A DNA stretch of 14,020 nt from Candidatus Gerdarchaeota archaeon (GTDB lineage Archaea; Asgardarchaeota; Heimdallarchaeia; JABLTI01): positions 1-14,020 of the forward strand of contig JAEORJ010000240.1 in the NCBI GenBank assembly GCA_016840945.1. The letters are read 5' to 3'. The notes under the pieces were generated by a model. It was not told the DNA's origin, did not search any database, and saw nothing but the letters and a program-made list of their open reading frames with translations. Every line of letters begins with the position of its first letter. Position 1 is the first letter of the stretch. Made by a program: the position numbers and the translations under genes. This document shows positions 7,198-14,020 of this stretch, piece after piece.

Positions 7198-7250
7198 ATG
7201 TTAAAGAAACAGAAAATAAGAGAAAACAATAATTAATTAATCAATATTTC

Positions 7251-7266
7251 ACTAATTTTTATTAGT
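7251..7266. repeat. Small perfect inverted repeat upstream of hflX
   Basis: ACTAAT (7251-7256), TTTT, ATTAGT (7261-7266) form a 6-bp perfect palindrome with a 4-base spacer, 46 bases before the hflX ATG. It could be an operator or an mRNA hairpin; in AT-rich DNA it may also be chance. Confidence 0.3.
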
Positions 7267-7301
7267 TAATAGTTCTGTGAGGAAATTAAAATCAATTTTC
7301 T

Positions 7302-7307
7302 GGTGAT
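7302..7307 (+). promoter_or_regulatory. Shine-Dalgarno site that fixes the hflX start
   Basis: GGTGAT lies 4 bases before ATG 7312. The GTG at 7303 is in frame, but it is part of this ribosome site itself, so the ATG is the better start. Confidence 0.6.
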
Positions 7308-7311
7308 CACT

Positions 7312-8727
7312 ATGTCTGAAACTAAAAAAAGAGTTCTACTTCTAGAAGCAGTTACAGATCGAAAAGAAGGTGATCATCTTGCAGAGCTTTCTGAATTAGC
7401 AATTGTAGCTGGTTATCAAGTTGTTGATAGAGTAGTACAGAATTTAGAACGACTCCATCCTGATCACTTATTTGGGCGTGGCAAAGTAAGTGAGATTAAA
7501 GGTTTAATTAAACAACAAGATATTAATCTCGTAATAATTGAAAATAAACTAGATGAACTTCAATTTGATAATTTAAAGAAACGATGGCATGTTCCAATAA
7601 TTGATCGTTTTGAGCTAATATTAGAGATTTTTATCAACCGCGCTGGGACTCAAGAAGCAATCACACAAATCAGATTAGCTGCTCTCAAAAAAGCTGGTGG
7701 TTCACGTTTAGAATCCCAAAAAAGCTTATCAGCTAAAAGTGTATTGATTAAAAAATTAGAAAGAAAATTAGAATTAATCAAAATAGCTAAGGATAACAGA
7801 AGAAAAAGAAGGCTCCAATCAGGATTTGATTTAGTAGCTATTGCAGGTTATACCAATGCTGGTAAAAGCACTTTAATGAATACCTTAACATCTTCTCAAG
7901 TAGAAGTAAGTGGACGGATGTTTACAACATTAGACACTACCACTCGAAGTTTTGATTCTTTTGGAAGAAAAATTTTAGTAACTGATACTGTGGGATTCAT
8001 ATCGCGATTACCTCATATTTTAATTGATGCTTTCTATGCTACCCTAAAAGAAATTTGTGAAGCTGATTTGATATTATTTTTAGTTGATTGTTACGATTCA
8101 GTTGATAATATCAAACGTAAAGTTCTCTCTTCTATGAATACTTTACTAGCTATTAAAGCTGAAAATATTCCATTGATACCAGTAGTAAACAAAATTGATA
8201 TAGCTCAAAATGTTGATGAGAAAGTTGCTGTTATAGAAGCTGCTTTTCAAAGTAAAGCAGTGAAAATAAGCGCAAAAGAAGGATTAAACATCGATGACCT
8301 CAAATCTCAAATCCTTGAGGTTTTGGAAACTTATAGATTTCATTTGAAAATTCCTAATACAAATGAAGGCATGTCTCTAATATCGAAAATTCATGATAAG
8401 ACAAGGATAACAAGTGAAACTTTTCATCCAACATTTATTGAATTGCGTTTTGAAACAAATGCTAGATTAGGTGAATATTTGTATAATATTTTACAAAAAA
8501 GTAAGATAGATTTAGAAATTGTTAACGAAGAAGAATTGAAAAAGCATATTGAAAAAACTAAAGAACAATTAGATGATAAATTAACAATTATAAAAACAGA
8601 TTCTGGAGAAGAATTTGTTGTTTTTGATATGCTTGAAGAAGATAAAGAACTAAAAGAACCAATAATTCTAGACTCTCCCGAAGAATTAAGTTCTAAAACA
8701 ACAATAAATAAAGATGATGAAAAATAG
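7312..8727 (+). CDS. hflX: HflX-family GTPase (ribosome-associated)
   Basis: HflX proteins bind ribosomes and in bacteria split stalled 70S particles; archaeal homologues bind the large subunit. Counting from ATG 7312 (471 residues): the N-terminal HflX domain (about 1-130) shows LFGRGKVSEI (53-62), NLVIIENKLDELQ (72-84), the IDRFELILEIF helix and the hallmark RAGTQEAITQIRLAAL (110-125). A basic linker helix (about 145-168) follows. The G domain has G1 GYTNAGKST (179-187), G2 FTTLDTT (204-210), G3 DTVGF (225-229), G4 NKID (293-296) and G5 SAK (320-322). A C-terminal domain (about 345-425) and an acidic, Lys-rich tail (about 435-471) end the protein; the tail makes it longer than a minimal HflX. 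The next gene begins 6 bases past its stop, so they are probably co-transcribed. Confidence 0.95.
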   Translation: MSETKKRVLLLEAVTDRKEGDHLAELSELAIVAGYQVVDRVVQNLERLHPDHLFGRGKVSEIKGLIKQQDINLVIIENKLDELQFDNLKKRWHVPIIDRFELILEIFINRAGTQEAITQIRLAALKKAGGSRLESQKSLSAKSVLIKKLERKLELIKIAKDNRRKRRLQSGFDLVAIAGYTNAGKSTLMNTLTSSQVEVSGRMFTTLDTTTRSFDSFGRKILVTDTVGFISRLPHILIDAFYATLKEICEADLILFLVDCYDSVDNIKRKVLSSMNTLLAIKAENIPLIPVVNKIDIAQNVDEKVAVIEAAFQSKAVKISAKEGLNIDDLKSQILEVLETYRFHLKIPNTNEGMSLISKIHDKTRITSETFHPTFIELRFETNARLGEYLYNILQKSKIDLEIVNEEELKKHIEKTKEQLDDKLTIIKTDSGEEFVVFDMLEEDKELKEPIILDSPEELSSKTTINKDDEK

Positions 8728-8733
8728 AAGGAT

Positions 8734-9315
8734 ATGATAAAAATGAATAAGATATTGAGGTTTAACAAACAAATCTTGATAATATTATTTGTTTTATTTA
8801 GTATGGTATCTATATCGACATTTTGCAAAAGTGATTCATATTCAAAACAGAACTTTGTATTAAATAATGATTCTAAGGTTTATCTTGATATTACTGAAGA
8901 AACAACATATAATGGCTCCATTAAAGTAACAGTTACAAGTGGTGATCCTGTTAATGCAACAGTAAATGGTTTGATATCATTAGTAACCATTTCAACTCCC
9001 CAAACATTACCTATTGATAACGTTTCATCAATCTATTTTGAATTATCAAACACAGGTTATTCCGAAGGTTATTTTGAATTAAGCCTAAATGTTAATGTAA
9101 ATACTGGAAATAATACAACCTTAAGAATAGCTTTAGGAGTATTGGCAGCAGTGATTATCATTTTTTCATTTATCTCATATTATATTAGATCAAAGAAACT
9201 TGAAACAACTCCAGACAAAGAAGAAGCTGAACTAGGAAAAGATGAAACCACAAAGAAACGACAAGAAGCTGCTGGAGCCCAGCAAAGATATTTAGGTTTA
9301 GATGAAAAGAAATGA
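8734..9315 (+). CDS. Exported type I membrane protein, unknown function
   Basis: No family recognised. 193 residues. The N-terminus has basic residues then a hydrophobic core (about 13-30), a signal peptide or signal anchor. The middle (about 35-128) is rich in Thr, Ser, Asn and Val, predicted beta-structured and extracellular, with several Asn-X-Ser/Thr glycosylation sequons (Asn45, Asn60, Asn74, Asn96, Asn126). A single helix (about 130-151, ALGVLAAVIIIFSF) is followed by a charged cytoplasmic tail of about 40 residues (KKRQEAAGAQQRYLGLDEKK). AAGGA at 8728-8732 is too close to ATG 8734; ATG 8743, ten bases downstream of it, may be the true start and would shorten the protein by three residues. 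The gene lies between hflX (6 bases) and a phosphatase (32 bases). The ectodomain plus charged tail suggests a receptor or adaptor, but this is inference. Confidence 0.8.
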   Translation: MIKMNKILRFNKQILIILFVLFSMVSISTFCKSDSYSKQNFVLNNDSKVYLDITEETTYNGSIKVTVTSGDPVNATVNGLISLVTISTPQTLPIDNVSSIYFELSNTGYSEGYFELSLNVNVNTGNNTTLRIALGVLAAVIIIFSFISYYIRSKKLETTPDKEEAELGKDETTKKRQEAAGAQQRYLGLDEKK

Positions 9316-9347
9316 TTTAATTATTAAAGACCAGAGTGAATAAATAG

Positions 9348-9794
9348 ATGACATTCGATATTTATACCGTTGTTGAAGGTGTACTTTATGGCAGTGAAAT
9401 ACCTCAACTAAAAAATGATTTTGATATTATAAAAAACAAAGGCATAAAAGTAATCATCTCTTTGGCTGAAGAAATTGTAGATATTAAAGAAGAAAACAAT
9501 TTAGCGAAAGATTTTGAGCATTATGAAATTTTTGTACAAGACTATCATGTACCTGAAAAGGAACAAGTTGAAAGATTCTTAACAATTTTAGAGCAGAGTA
9601 AAAAAGAAGGCAAGCCTGTTTTAGTGCATTGTATTGCTGGTTGTGGTAGAACCGGAATGATGTTAGCTTTAGCTCAAAGATTTATTTTTGGAGAAATGGA
9701 TGGAAAAAAAGCTATCTTAAAGACAAGAGAAATACGTCCTTGCGCTGTTGAAAATGCAACACAAGAACAATTTGTTATTAATTATCAAAGATAG
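9348..9794 (+). CDS. Dual-specificity-type (cysteine) protein phosphatase
   Basis: A 148-residue cytosolic phosphatase of the protein-tyrosine/dual-specificity superfamily, close to the minimal fold. The signature loop HCIAGCGRTG runs from His94, with nucleophile Cys95, phosphate-binding Arg101 and Thr102. The general-acid loop is VQDYHVP with Asp65 as likely acid. It removes phosphate from phosphotyrosine or phosphoserine/threonine, or possibly from a phosphoinositide or RNA 5' end; some small family members do the latter. The N-terminus (VVEGVLYGSEIPQ) has the usual family start in which the protein contacts its own core. GAGTGA at 9334-9339 serves as ribosome site, 8 bases upstream. It is the last gene of the hflX group and converges on the dehydrogenase gene, with only 3 bases between stop codons, so no space is left for a separate terminator. 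Confidence 0.92.
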   Translation: MTFDIYTVVEGVLYGSEIPQLKNDFDIIKNKGIKVIISLAEEIVDIKEENNLAKDFEHYEIFVQDYHVPEKEQVERFLTILEQSKKEGKPVLVHCIAGCGRTGMMLALAQRFIFGEMDGKKAILKTREIRPCAVENATQEQFVINYQR

Positions 9795-9797
9795 TAT

Positions 9798-10952
9798 CTA
9801 AATGGACTCCAATTTTTCTTCTATTACAACATTCCGTTTTCGTAGTTCATCAAGCATATTCTTAGAAGGAACATTGAATTCTTGAACAATAACTCCATGT
9901 TTTTTGATTTCACCCTTAGCCATCATTTGGGCTATAATTGCTGCTGGAAATGAAGTCATACGCATCATAGAAGTTAAATTATTCTGTTCATCAAAATAAT
10001 CAATTATTTGATAGGTCATCATTTTCTTATCTTCACCAACATACCCTATAACTGTAACTCGTAACAGTGTTACATCACGAACATTATCATCGGTAAGTGC
10101 TTTTGTTAGCATTACTTCAAAAAATTCTCGTGGTTTAATTTTTATACCTTTGAAATCAATTTCATCATAATTTTTGAAACCAAGATCTAACATTGCTTTC
10201 ATTTTCTCTGCGTGACCCTTGTATCGAATTGTTTTATAATCTAAATCTTTGACCTTACCTAACATTGTTTTAGGTAAAGTTGAGGTGCCACCAGATGTTT
10301 GAAATGCTTCTAATTTACCAAATGGTTCTGGGAATTCTAATTCTTCGATTTCAGTTAATGATTCAACTTTAGTTACTTTTCCATTCCTAATGACTTCTGC
10401 AAATTCGATATATTCATTTGTTAATCCTTGAACTGAGAAGATTATTGAATAATTCAATGGTGGTTTGGGATTTTGTGGCAACCCACCTACTCTAATATGA
10501 ATCTCTTCTGTTCTATCAAATTTCTCTATGCCAGCAGCTGCAATAATACTAGCTACTCCAGGTGCTAGGCCACAATCAGGTATAATAGTAACCCCAGCTT
10601 CTTTTGCTTGCTTATCAAGTTTGAATTGATTTTCAACAACAGTATTATTACCACCTAGATCACAGTAATTGGCACCTGACAGAATGGCTGCTTTTGTTAA
10701 TTGAAGATTATAATTATAAGATATACAACCAATTGCAGAATCAATTCCTTCCATTGCATTTAGTACTTCTTCCTCATTATTTACATCAAGTTTTATAGGT
10801 TTAATTCTTGAATCCTTTAACCATTTTGCTACTTCTTTAGCTAATTCTAAGTTTATATCAGCTAAACGAACTTCAGTTGTTTCTTTGTTTTGTATTAAAT
10901 CAAAAGCAACAGCTCGTCCCATGAGTCCAGACCCTAACACTAAATACTTCAT
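9798..10952 (-). CDS. L-lysine 6-dehydrogenase / saccharopine dehydrogenase-like oxidoreductase
   Basis: NAD(P)-dependent enzyme of the saccharopine dehydrogenase family, 384 residues from ATG 10952. The open frame reaches back to 11054, but the extra 34 residues are unrelated to the fold, and the ATG places MKYLVLGSGLMG exactly at the expected Rossmann strand (GxGxxG, Gly7-Gly12). Further marks are YCDLGGN (96-102), TIIPDCGLAPG (122-132), VGGLPQNPKPPLNYS (155-169), TSGGTSTL (219-226) and YKTIRYKGHAEK (239-250). This set agrees with what I recall of Geobacillus L-lysine 6-dehydrogenase, which oxidises lysine to the 6-semialdehyde that cyclises to piperideine carboxylate. A saccharopine-cleaving or polyamine-related activity is possible. 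A TATA-like box lies at 11001-11008. It is divergent from the surface-protein gene. The family is firm, the exact substrate likely but not proven. Confidence 0.88.
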   Translation of the reverse strand: MKYLVLGSGLMGRAVAFDLIQNKETTEVRLADINLELAKEVAKWLKDSRIKPIKLDVNNEEEVLNAMEGIDSAIGCISYNYNLQLTKAAILSGANYCDLGGNNTVVENQFKLDKQAKEAGVTIIPDCGLAPGVASIIAAAGIEKFDRTEEIHIRVGGLPQNPKPPLNYSIIFSVQGLTNEYIEFAEVIRNGKVTKVESLTEIEELEFPEPFGKLEAFQTSGGTSTLPKTMLGKVKDLDYKTIRYKGHAEKMKAMLDLGFKNYDEIDFKGIKIKPREFFEVMLTKALTDDNVRDVTLLRVTVIGYVGEDKKMMTYQIIDYFDEQNNLTSMMRMTSFPAAIIAQMMAKGEIKKHGVIVQEFNVPSKNMLDELRKRNVVIEEKLESI

Positions 10953-10998
10953 TTTAGAATCACATTTTCGAAAATTTCTGAATTTGATTGCTTTTTTA

Positions 10999-11010
10999 TC
11001 TTTATAAAAC
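10999..11010 (-). promoter_or_regulatory. Probable TATA box of the lysine dehydrogenase-like gene
   Basis: The minus strand reads GTTTTATAAAGA with the core TTTATAAA at 11008-11001. Transcription is expected near 10979, about 27 bases before ATG 10952. This supports that ATG over the longer open frame, whose start would lie upstream of the transcript. Confidence 0.5.
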
Positions 11011-11116
11011 TTTGAATCACTGTTAATTAATAAAATTAACACAAAATAACTCAATTAATTAAATGAATGTCACTTAAGAAAAAGTAAAATATGTAAAGAA
11101 CTTTTTTTGTTAATAT

Positions 11117-11143
11117 AGCTAAATGCTAAACTAAAATTTAGCT
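11117..11143. repeat. Inverted repeat with GCTAAA direct repeats before the surface-protein gene
   Basis: AGCTAAAT (11117-11124) and ATTTAGCT (11136-11143) are perfect 8-bp inverted repeats around an 11-base spacer. GCTAAA also occurs directly repeated at 11118 and 11125, and ACTAAA at 11130. The element ends 10 bases before the Shine-Dalgarno site, so it could be a regulator-binding site overlapping the transcript start or a hairpin in the leader. TTAATATA at 11110-11117 is a possible TATA box. Confidence 0.45.
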
Positions 11144-11153
11144 TGAAATTATT

Positions 11154-11159
11154 GAGGAG
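11154..11159 (+). promoter_or_regulatory. Strong Shine-Dalgarno site that fixes a TTG start
   Basis: GAGGAG, 6 bases before TTG 11166, decides the start of the surface-protein gene. The codon is followed directly by a well-formed signal peptide (KKQIFYTLF). Confidence 0.65.
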
Positions 11160-11165
11160 AAAAAT

Positions 11166-12779
11166 TTGAAGAAACAAATTTTCTATACATTATTTATATT
11201 GTCACTTATTGCTTGTTTGCCTGCTTTTGCTGGCAATGCACAGGTCTCTCCCGACCAATTAGGCAATGACAATCTGTCAACAAATGGAACTTATGATTAT
11301 GATGGAAACACTGTTGAAATTATTGAACAAACAGCACAATCCACTGTCATTTTACTAAATGATACTTATCAATTAGAGATACATCATAATGATACAAATG
11401 TAGGTGTAAGAGCAACTATATTAGGAGCTACTCCAATACTAAATATTAAAGCTGATGAATTTCTCTTTGATGTAGACTTTACTATTGCTCCAAGTGGTAA
11501 GACTTTGGATATTGAATTGCCAACTGATCGCATTGTTTTAACTCAAGAACCATATAAAGATGATGTTTGGAGTATTAATATCAACGACGAATTATTTTAT
11601 CTTACTTTTGATTCAACTGATAAAACATTAAACATCGATTATCTTACTTCTCATTTAGATATTGGCGGAGATGAAATTTATTATACGGATACTGCTAATA
11701 CTGCAAATAATTTTGTTTTAACTAGATTATCAGATGATGAATTTTTATTAATGACTGCTGATGGATTATTCAATGTTTACTTAAATTCAACAGATGTTAT
11801 GGTTGATTGGGTCGGCAATATGATTGTTCAACCAATGGGTCCCCACTTACCATTCCAATGGGTTGGCGTTGCACCAATGGTGGCTATATCATTTGTTGAC
11901 AACTGTGTCATGGTGGAATGGGAAGATGTAACTGTACAGATCTTAGATGATATGGTTATTATGATCATTGATTTCATTGTAATAACTTGGTATTTCTTGC
12001 TGCTGATAGAAATGATTGCAATATTTATTTTTGATATTACAATAATCTTCTATTTAGCAATAGTTGAATTAATAATTGTTATTATCTACTCAACTATTGA
12101 AATAAAAGTCTATGAAACTCAAGTTGTTATCGTATATCAATACATAGAAATCATATTCCTGTTTGTATCGATTCTACTCTGGGAAATAACATTTATCTTC
12201 CACTTCGAATTCTGGTTCATACAATTTATCTTCCTAGTTAATTTGGTGACTTTTATTATAATAAATCAAGTAAGAATAATCCTTATCCCTGTGATTGTTC
12301 CAGTTTTCATTCCAATGATTTACTATGTACCAGTGATAATGAAACAATATGTATACATCTATCTACCATATGCTTCACCAGCGCTATATATTGATGTTTA
12401 TGATGAACAATTGGCACAACCAACACATACAATTCAATATTGTGTAACTGATCAATCAGGACAGCCAGTAGATGATGCAGTTGTATCTGTTAATTATAAT
12501 GGCCTAGATTATGGTGCATTGTTTGTTAGTAATGGTATTTATGTAGTAAGTTTACCAGCATCAAATGAAACAGAAACAATTCATGTAACAGCTTCAAAAT
12601 CTTGGTATCCAACTGGTCATCTCATTTATGATTTAGACATTGATTGGTTAATTGGTACTGTCACTGAAATAATAACAACAACAGAAACACCAGCATCACC
12701 ATTGCCATTGATACCAATTTTAGCTTCACTATTTAGTGTAGCAGTTGGTACCATAATCTACAAGAGAAGAAAGAATTAA
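11166..12779 (+). CDS. Large exported surface protein with an acid-punctuated hydrophobic core and C-terminal anchor
   Basis: 537 residues, no family recognised. It starts at TTG with a strong ribosome site. Residues 1-22 are a signal peptide (likely cleavage after AFA). About 25-225 is a Thr/Asp/Asn-rich, beta-predicted ectodomain with Asn sequons. About 235-400 is extraordinary: almost only Ile, Val, Phe, Leu, Tyr, Trp and Met, broken by single acids at 269, 282, 290, 301, 312, 317, 328, 340 and 347, five of these at 11-residue steps. Only Lys314, His346 and Arg370 are basic before residue 390. About 418-495 looks like an Ig-like/carboxypeptidase-regulatory beta-sandwich (DQSGQPVDDAVVSV, NGIYVVSLPA). 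A Thr-rich linker (TEIITTTETPASP, 500-512) leads to a hydrophobic helix and KRRKN, a tripartite C-terminal sorting signal or anchor. The hydrophobic core may be several membrane helices or a buried beta assembly. A terminator hairpin overlaps the stop codon. Confidence 0.85.
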   Translation: MKKQIFYTLFILSLIACLPAFAGNAQVSPDQLGNDNLSTNGTYDYDGNTVEIIEQTAQSTVILLNDTYQLEIHHNDTNVGVRATILGATPILNIKADEFLFDVDFTIAPSGKTLDIELPTDRIVLTQEPYKDDVWSININDELFYLTFDSTDKTLNIDYLTSHLDIGGDEIYYTDTANTANNFVLTRLSDDEFLLMTADGLFNVYLNSTDVMVDWVGNMIVQPMGPHLPFQWVGVAPMVAISFVDNCVMVEWEDVTVQILDDMVIMIIDFIVITWYFLLLIEMIAIFIFDITIIFYLAIVELIIVIIYSTIEIKVYETQVVIVYQYIEIIFLFVSILLWEITFIFHFEFWFIQFIFLVNLVTFIIINQVRIILIPVIVPVFIPMIYYVPVIMKQYVYIYLPYASPALYIDVYDEQLAQPTHTIQYCVTDQSGQPVDDAVVSVNYNGLDYGALFVSNGIYVVSLPASNETETIHVTASKSWYPTGHLIYDLDIDWLIGTVTEIITTTETPASPLPLIPILASLFSVAVGTIIYKRRKN

Positions 12780-12804
12780 TCTTTCTTCAATCTTTTTTCT
12801 TTTT
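12766..12804 (+). terminator. Hairpin plus T-tract terminator overlapping the surface-protein stop codon
   Basis: GAAGAAAGA (12766-12774) pairs perfectly with TCTTTCTTC (12780-12788) around the 5-base loop ATTAA, which contains the TAA stop. TCTTTTTTCTTTTT (12791-12804) follows. The stem lies partly inside the coding sequence of the basic C-terminal tail. Confidence 0.65.
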
Positions 12805-12866
12805 AAACAATAATCTTTTTCAGTTCATTTTGAATATGTTAAACAAAACTATTGTGAGATTTTTTG

Positions 12867-13967
12867 ATGAAGATTGTTAAACCAACTTTGATATTAAATA
12901 AAGAACGCGTTTTGAAAAATATTAAAATTATGGCAGAAAAAGCGGTTAAAAATAATGTGTTGTTTAGACCTCACTTCAAAACTCATCAATCAGCTGAAAT
13001 TGGTGAGTGGTTTAAAGAAGAAGGTGTCACAGCTATTACTGTTTCTTCTGTTGATATGGCTCAATATTTTGCTGATAATGGTTGGACAGATATTACAATA
13101 GCCTTCCCAGTTAATATCAGGCAAATTGAAACCATAAATGAATTAGCTAAAAAAATCACTCTAAATTTACTAGTAGAATCAATAGATACTATGGAATATT
13201 TAAATCAAAATCTACAAGCAAAAGTCAATATCTGGATTAAAGTTGATACAGGTTATCATAGATCAGGCATTGATTGGGATAATGAAGCTGAATTGTCTCA
13301 TTTAATTCGCGATATTAAAAAGACTCAAAATATGCATTTTATAGGATTATTAACTCATTCAGGACATTCCTATAAGGCACATTCCGTAAGCGAGATTAAA
13401 GAAATTTATGAGGATACTGTGGTCAAATTAAAAAACATCCAAGAAAGGTTATTTTTACAAGGATTTTCCATTGTTAAATTATCGATAGGTGACACACCGA
13501 CTTGCAGTGTTGTAGATGATTTCACAGGTGTAGATGAGATTAGACCAGGTAATTTTGTGTTTTATGACTTAATACAATTAAAATTAGGTACATGTAATGA
13601 AGAAGATATTGGTGTAGCAGTAGCTTGCCCAGTAGTATCAAAACATCCAGAAAGAGAAGAACTAATAATTTATGGTGGGGCAATTCACCTATCCAAAGAA
13701 ACCATAAAACGAGAAGAGATTAATTTGTCCTATGGTGCTATAGCTTTTCCTGAAGGAGAAACTTGGGGTAGAATAAATCACGAACTATATGTTAAATCCT
13801 TAAGTCAAGAGCATGGTGTAGTTCATTGCCCAAGAAATTATTTTGCTGACATTAAAATTGGTGATTTGTTATATGTTATACCGGTTCATTCATGTTTAAC
13901 TGCTAATCTAATGAAAAAAATATTCATGTCTGATGGAACTGAAATTGATATGATGATGAATTATTGA
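12867..13967 (+). CDS. D-threonine aldolase / D-serine dehydratase-like PLP enzyme
   Basis: A 366-residue fold-type III (alanine racemase-like barrel) PLP enzyme that acts on D-3-hydroxy-amino acids. It either cleaves D-threonine to glycine and acetaldehyde or dehydrates D-serine to pyruvate and ammonia. From ATG 12867 the PLP-binding lysine is Lys38 in RPHFKTH. Other family marks are IKVDTGYHRSG (about 124-134), LLTHSGHSY (about 161-169), GDTPTCS, the EIRPGNFVFYD strand (about 225-235) and, near the C-terminus, PVHSC with His341 and Cys343, the pair that binds the catalytic metal (Zn or Mn) in this family. An in-frame TTG at 12864 adds one residue; ATG is preferred, with TTGTGAG (12852-12858) as a weak ribosome site. 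It follows the surface-protein terminator, so it is probably its own transcription unit. Aldolase versus dehydratase cannot be settled from sequence. Confidence 0.92.
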   Translation: MKIVKPTLILNKERVLKNIKIMAEKAVKNNVLFRPHFKTHQSAEIGEWFKEEGVTAITVSSVDMAQYFADNGWTDITIAFPVNIRQIETINELAKKITLNLLVESIDTMEYLNQNLQAKVNIWIKVDTGYHRSGIDWDNEAELSHLIRDIKKTQNMHFIGLLTHSGHSYKAHSVSEIKEIYEDTVVKLKNIQERLFLQGFSIVKLSIGDTPTCSVVDDFTGVDEIRPGNFVFYDLIQLKLGTCNEEDIGVAVACPVVSKHPEREELIIYGGAIHLSKETIKREEINLSYGAIAFPEGETWGRINHELYVKSLSQEHGVVHCPRNYFADIKIGDLLYVIPVHSCLTANLMKKIFMSDGTEIDMMMNY

Positions 13968-14020
13968 TTAAAAAATACATATAATAACAAATTGAAAAGA
14001 ATAAAATAACCTTTTTATAA

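Noticed and set aside
7222..7245. AATTAATTAAT repeats upstream of hflX as a possible repeat array or origin
   Set aside because: Too short and too simple for AT-rich DNA; no flanking origin-recognition-like boxes could be seen.
8424..8828. Minus-strand open frame of 134 residues overlapping hflX and the membrane-protein gene
   Set aside because: It is antisense to two well-supported genes, Ser-rich from reversed codons, and has no recognisable domain or ribosome site.
10953..11054. N-terminal extension of the lysine dehydrogenase-like protein to 11054
   Set aside because: The extra 34 residues are hydrophobic then basic and do not belong to the Rossmann fold, the likely TATA box lies inside the extension, and ATG 10952 starts exactly at the expected first strand.
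13968..14020. Terminator after the D-threonine aldolase-like gene
   Set aside because: The tail is AT-rich with a short CCTTTTTA near the edge, but no stem can be seen and the window ends there.

Overview
The window is an AT-rich stretch of archaeal chromosome, most likely from an Asgard (Promethearchaeota) lineage. Archaeal signs are a family B DNA polymerase with a C-terminal PCNA-binding box, a NurA-family nuclease, TATA/BRE-like promoters (some placed for leaderless transcripts), GGTGA-type Shine-Dalgarno sites and pyrimidine-rich terminators. The Asgard assignment rests mainly on a eukaryote-like Arf/Rag-type small GTPase (GLSNAGKTT, DLGGQE, HKSD) and is an inference. I saw no tRNA, rRNA, CRISPR array, insertion sequence or phage gene.

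Layout. 1-545 (-): the N-terminal 181 codons of a four-helix membrane protein that runs off the left edge. 665-1333 (+): a HAD-family phosphatase. 1438-1599 (+): a 53-residue single-helix membrane protein, followed by a hairpin plus T-run terminator. 1726-7131 (-): a same-strand block, in transcription order TPR protein, NurA-like nuclease, Arf/Rag-like GTPase with a Cys-rich C-terminal region, and family B DNA polymerase. 7312-9794 (+): HflX GTPase, a signal-anchored type I membrane protein and a dual-specificity-type phosphatase, closely packed as a probable operon. 9798-10952 (-): an L-lysine 6-dehydrogenase/saccharopine dehydrogenase-like enzyme, convergent with the phosphatase. 11166-12779 (+): a large exported surface protein with an extraordinary acid-punctuated hydrophobic core, ending in a terminator hairpin that overlaps its stop codon. 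12867-13967 (+): a D-threonine aldolase/D-serine dehydratase-type PLP enzyme.

How the genes may work together. NurA and PolB both act on DNA (end resection and replication or repair synthesis). The GTPase between them, fused to a possible metal-binding module, is the most thought-provoking arrangement in the window. However, each gene of that block has a TATA-like element just upstream, so one shared transcript is not certain. HflX, the membrane protein and the phosphatase are 6 and 32 bases apart and probably co-transcribed, but a common function is not evident. The lysine dehydrogenase-like and D-amino-acid enzymes suggest amino-acid catabolism but are separated by the surface-protein gene.

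The strongest candidates for something undescribed are the Cys-rich GTPase in its replication/repair context and the hydrophobic surface protein at 11166-12779.
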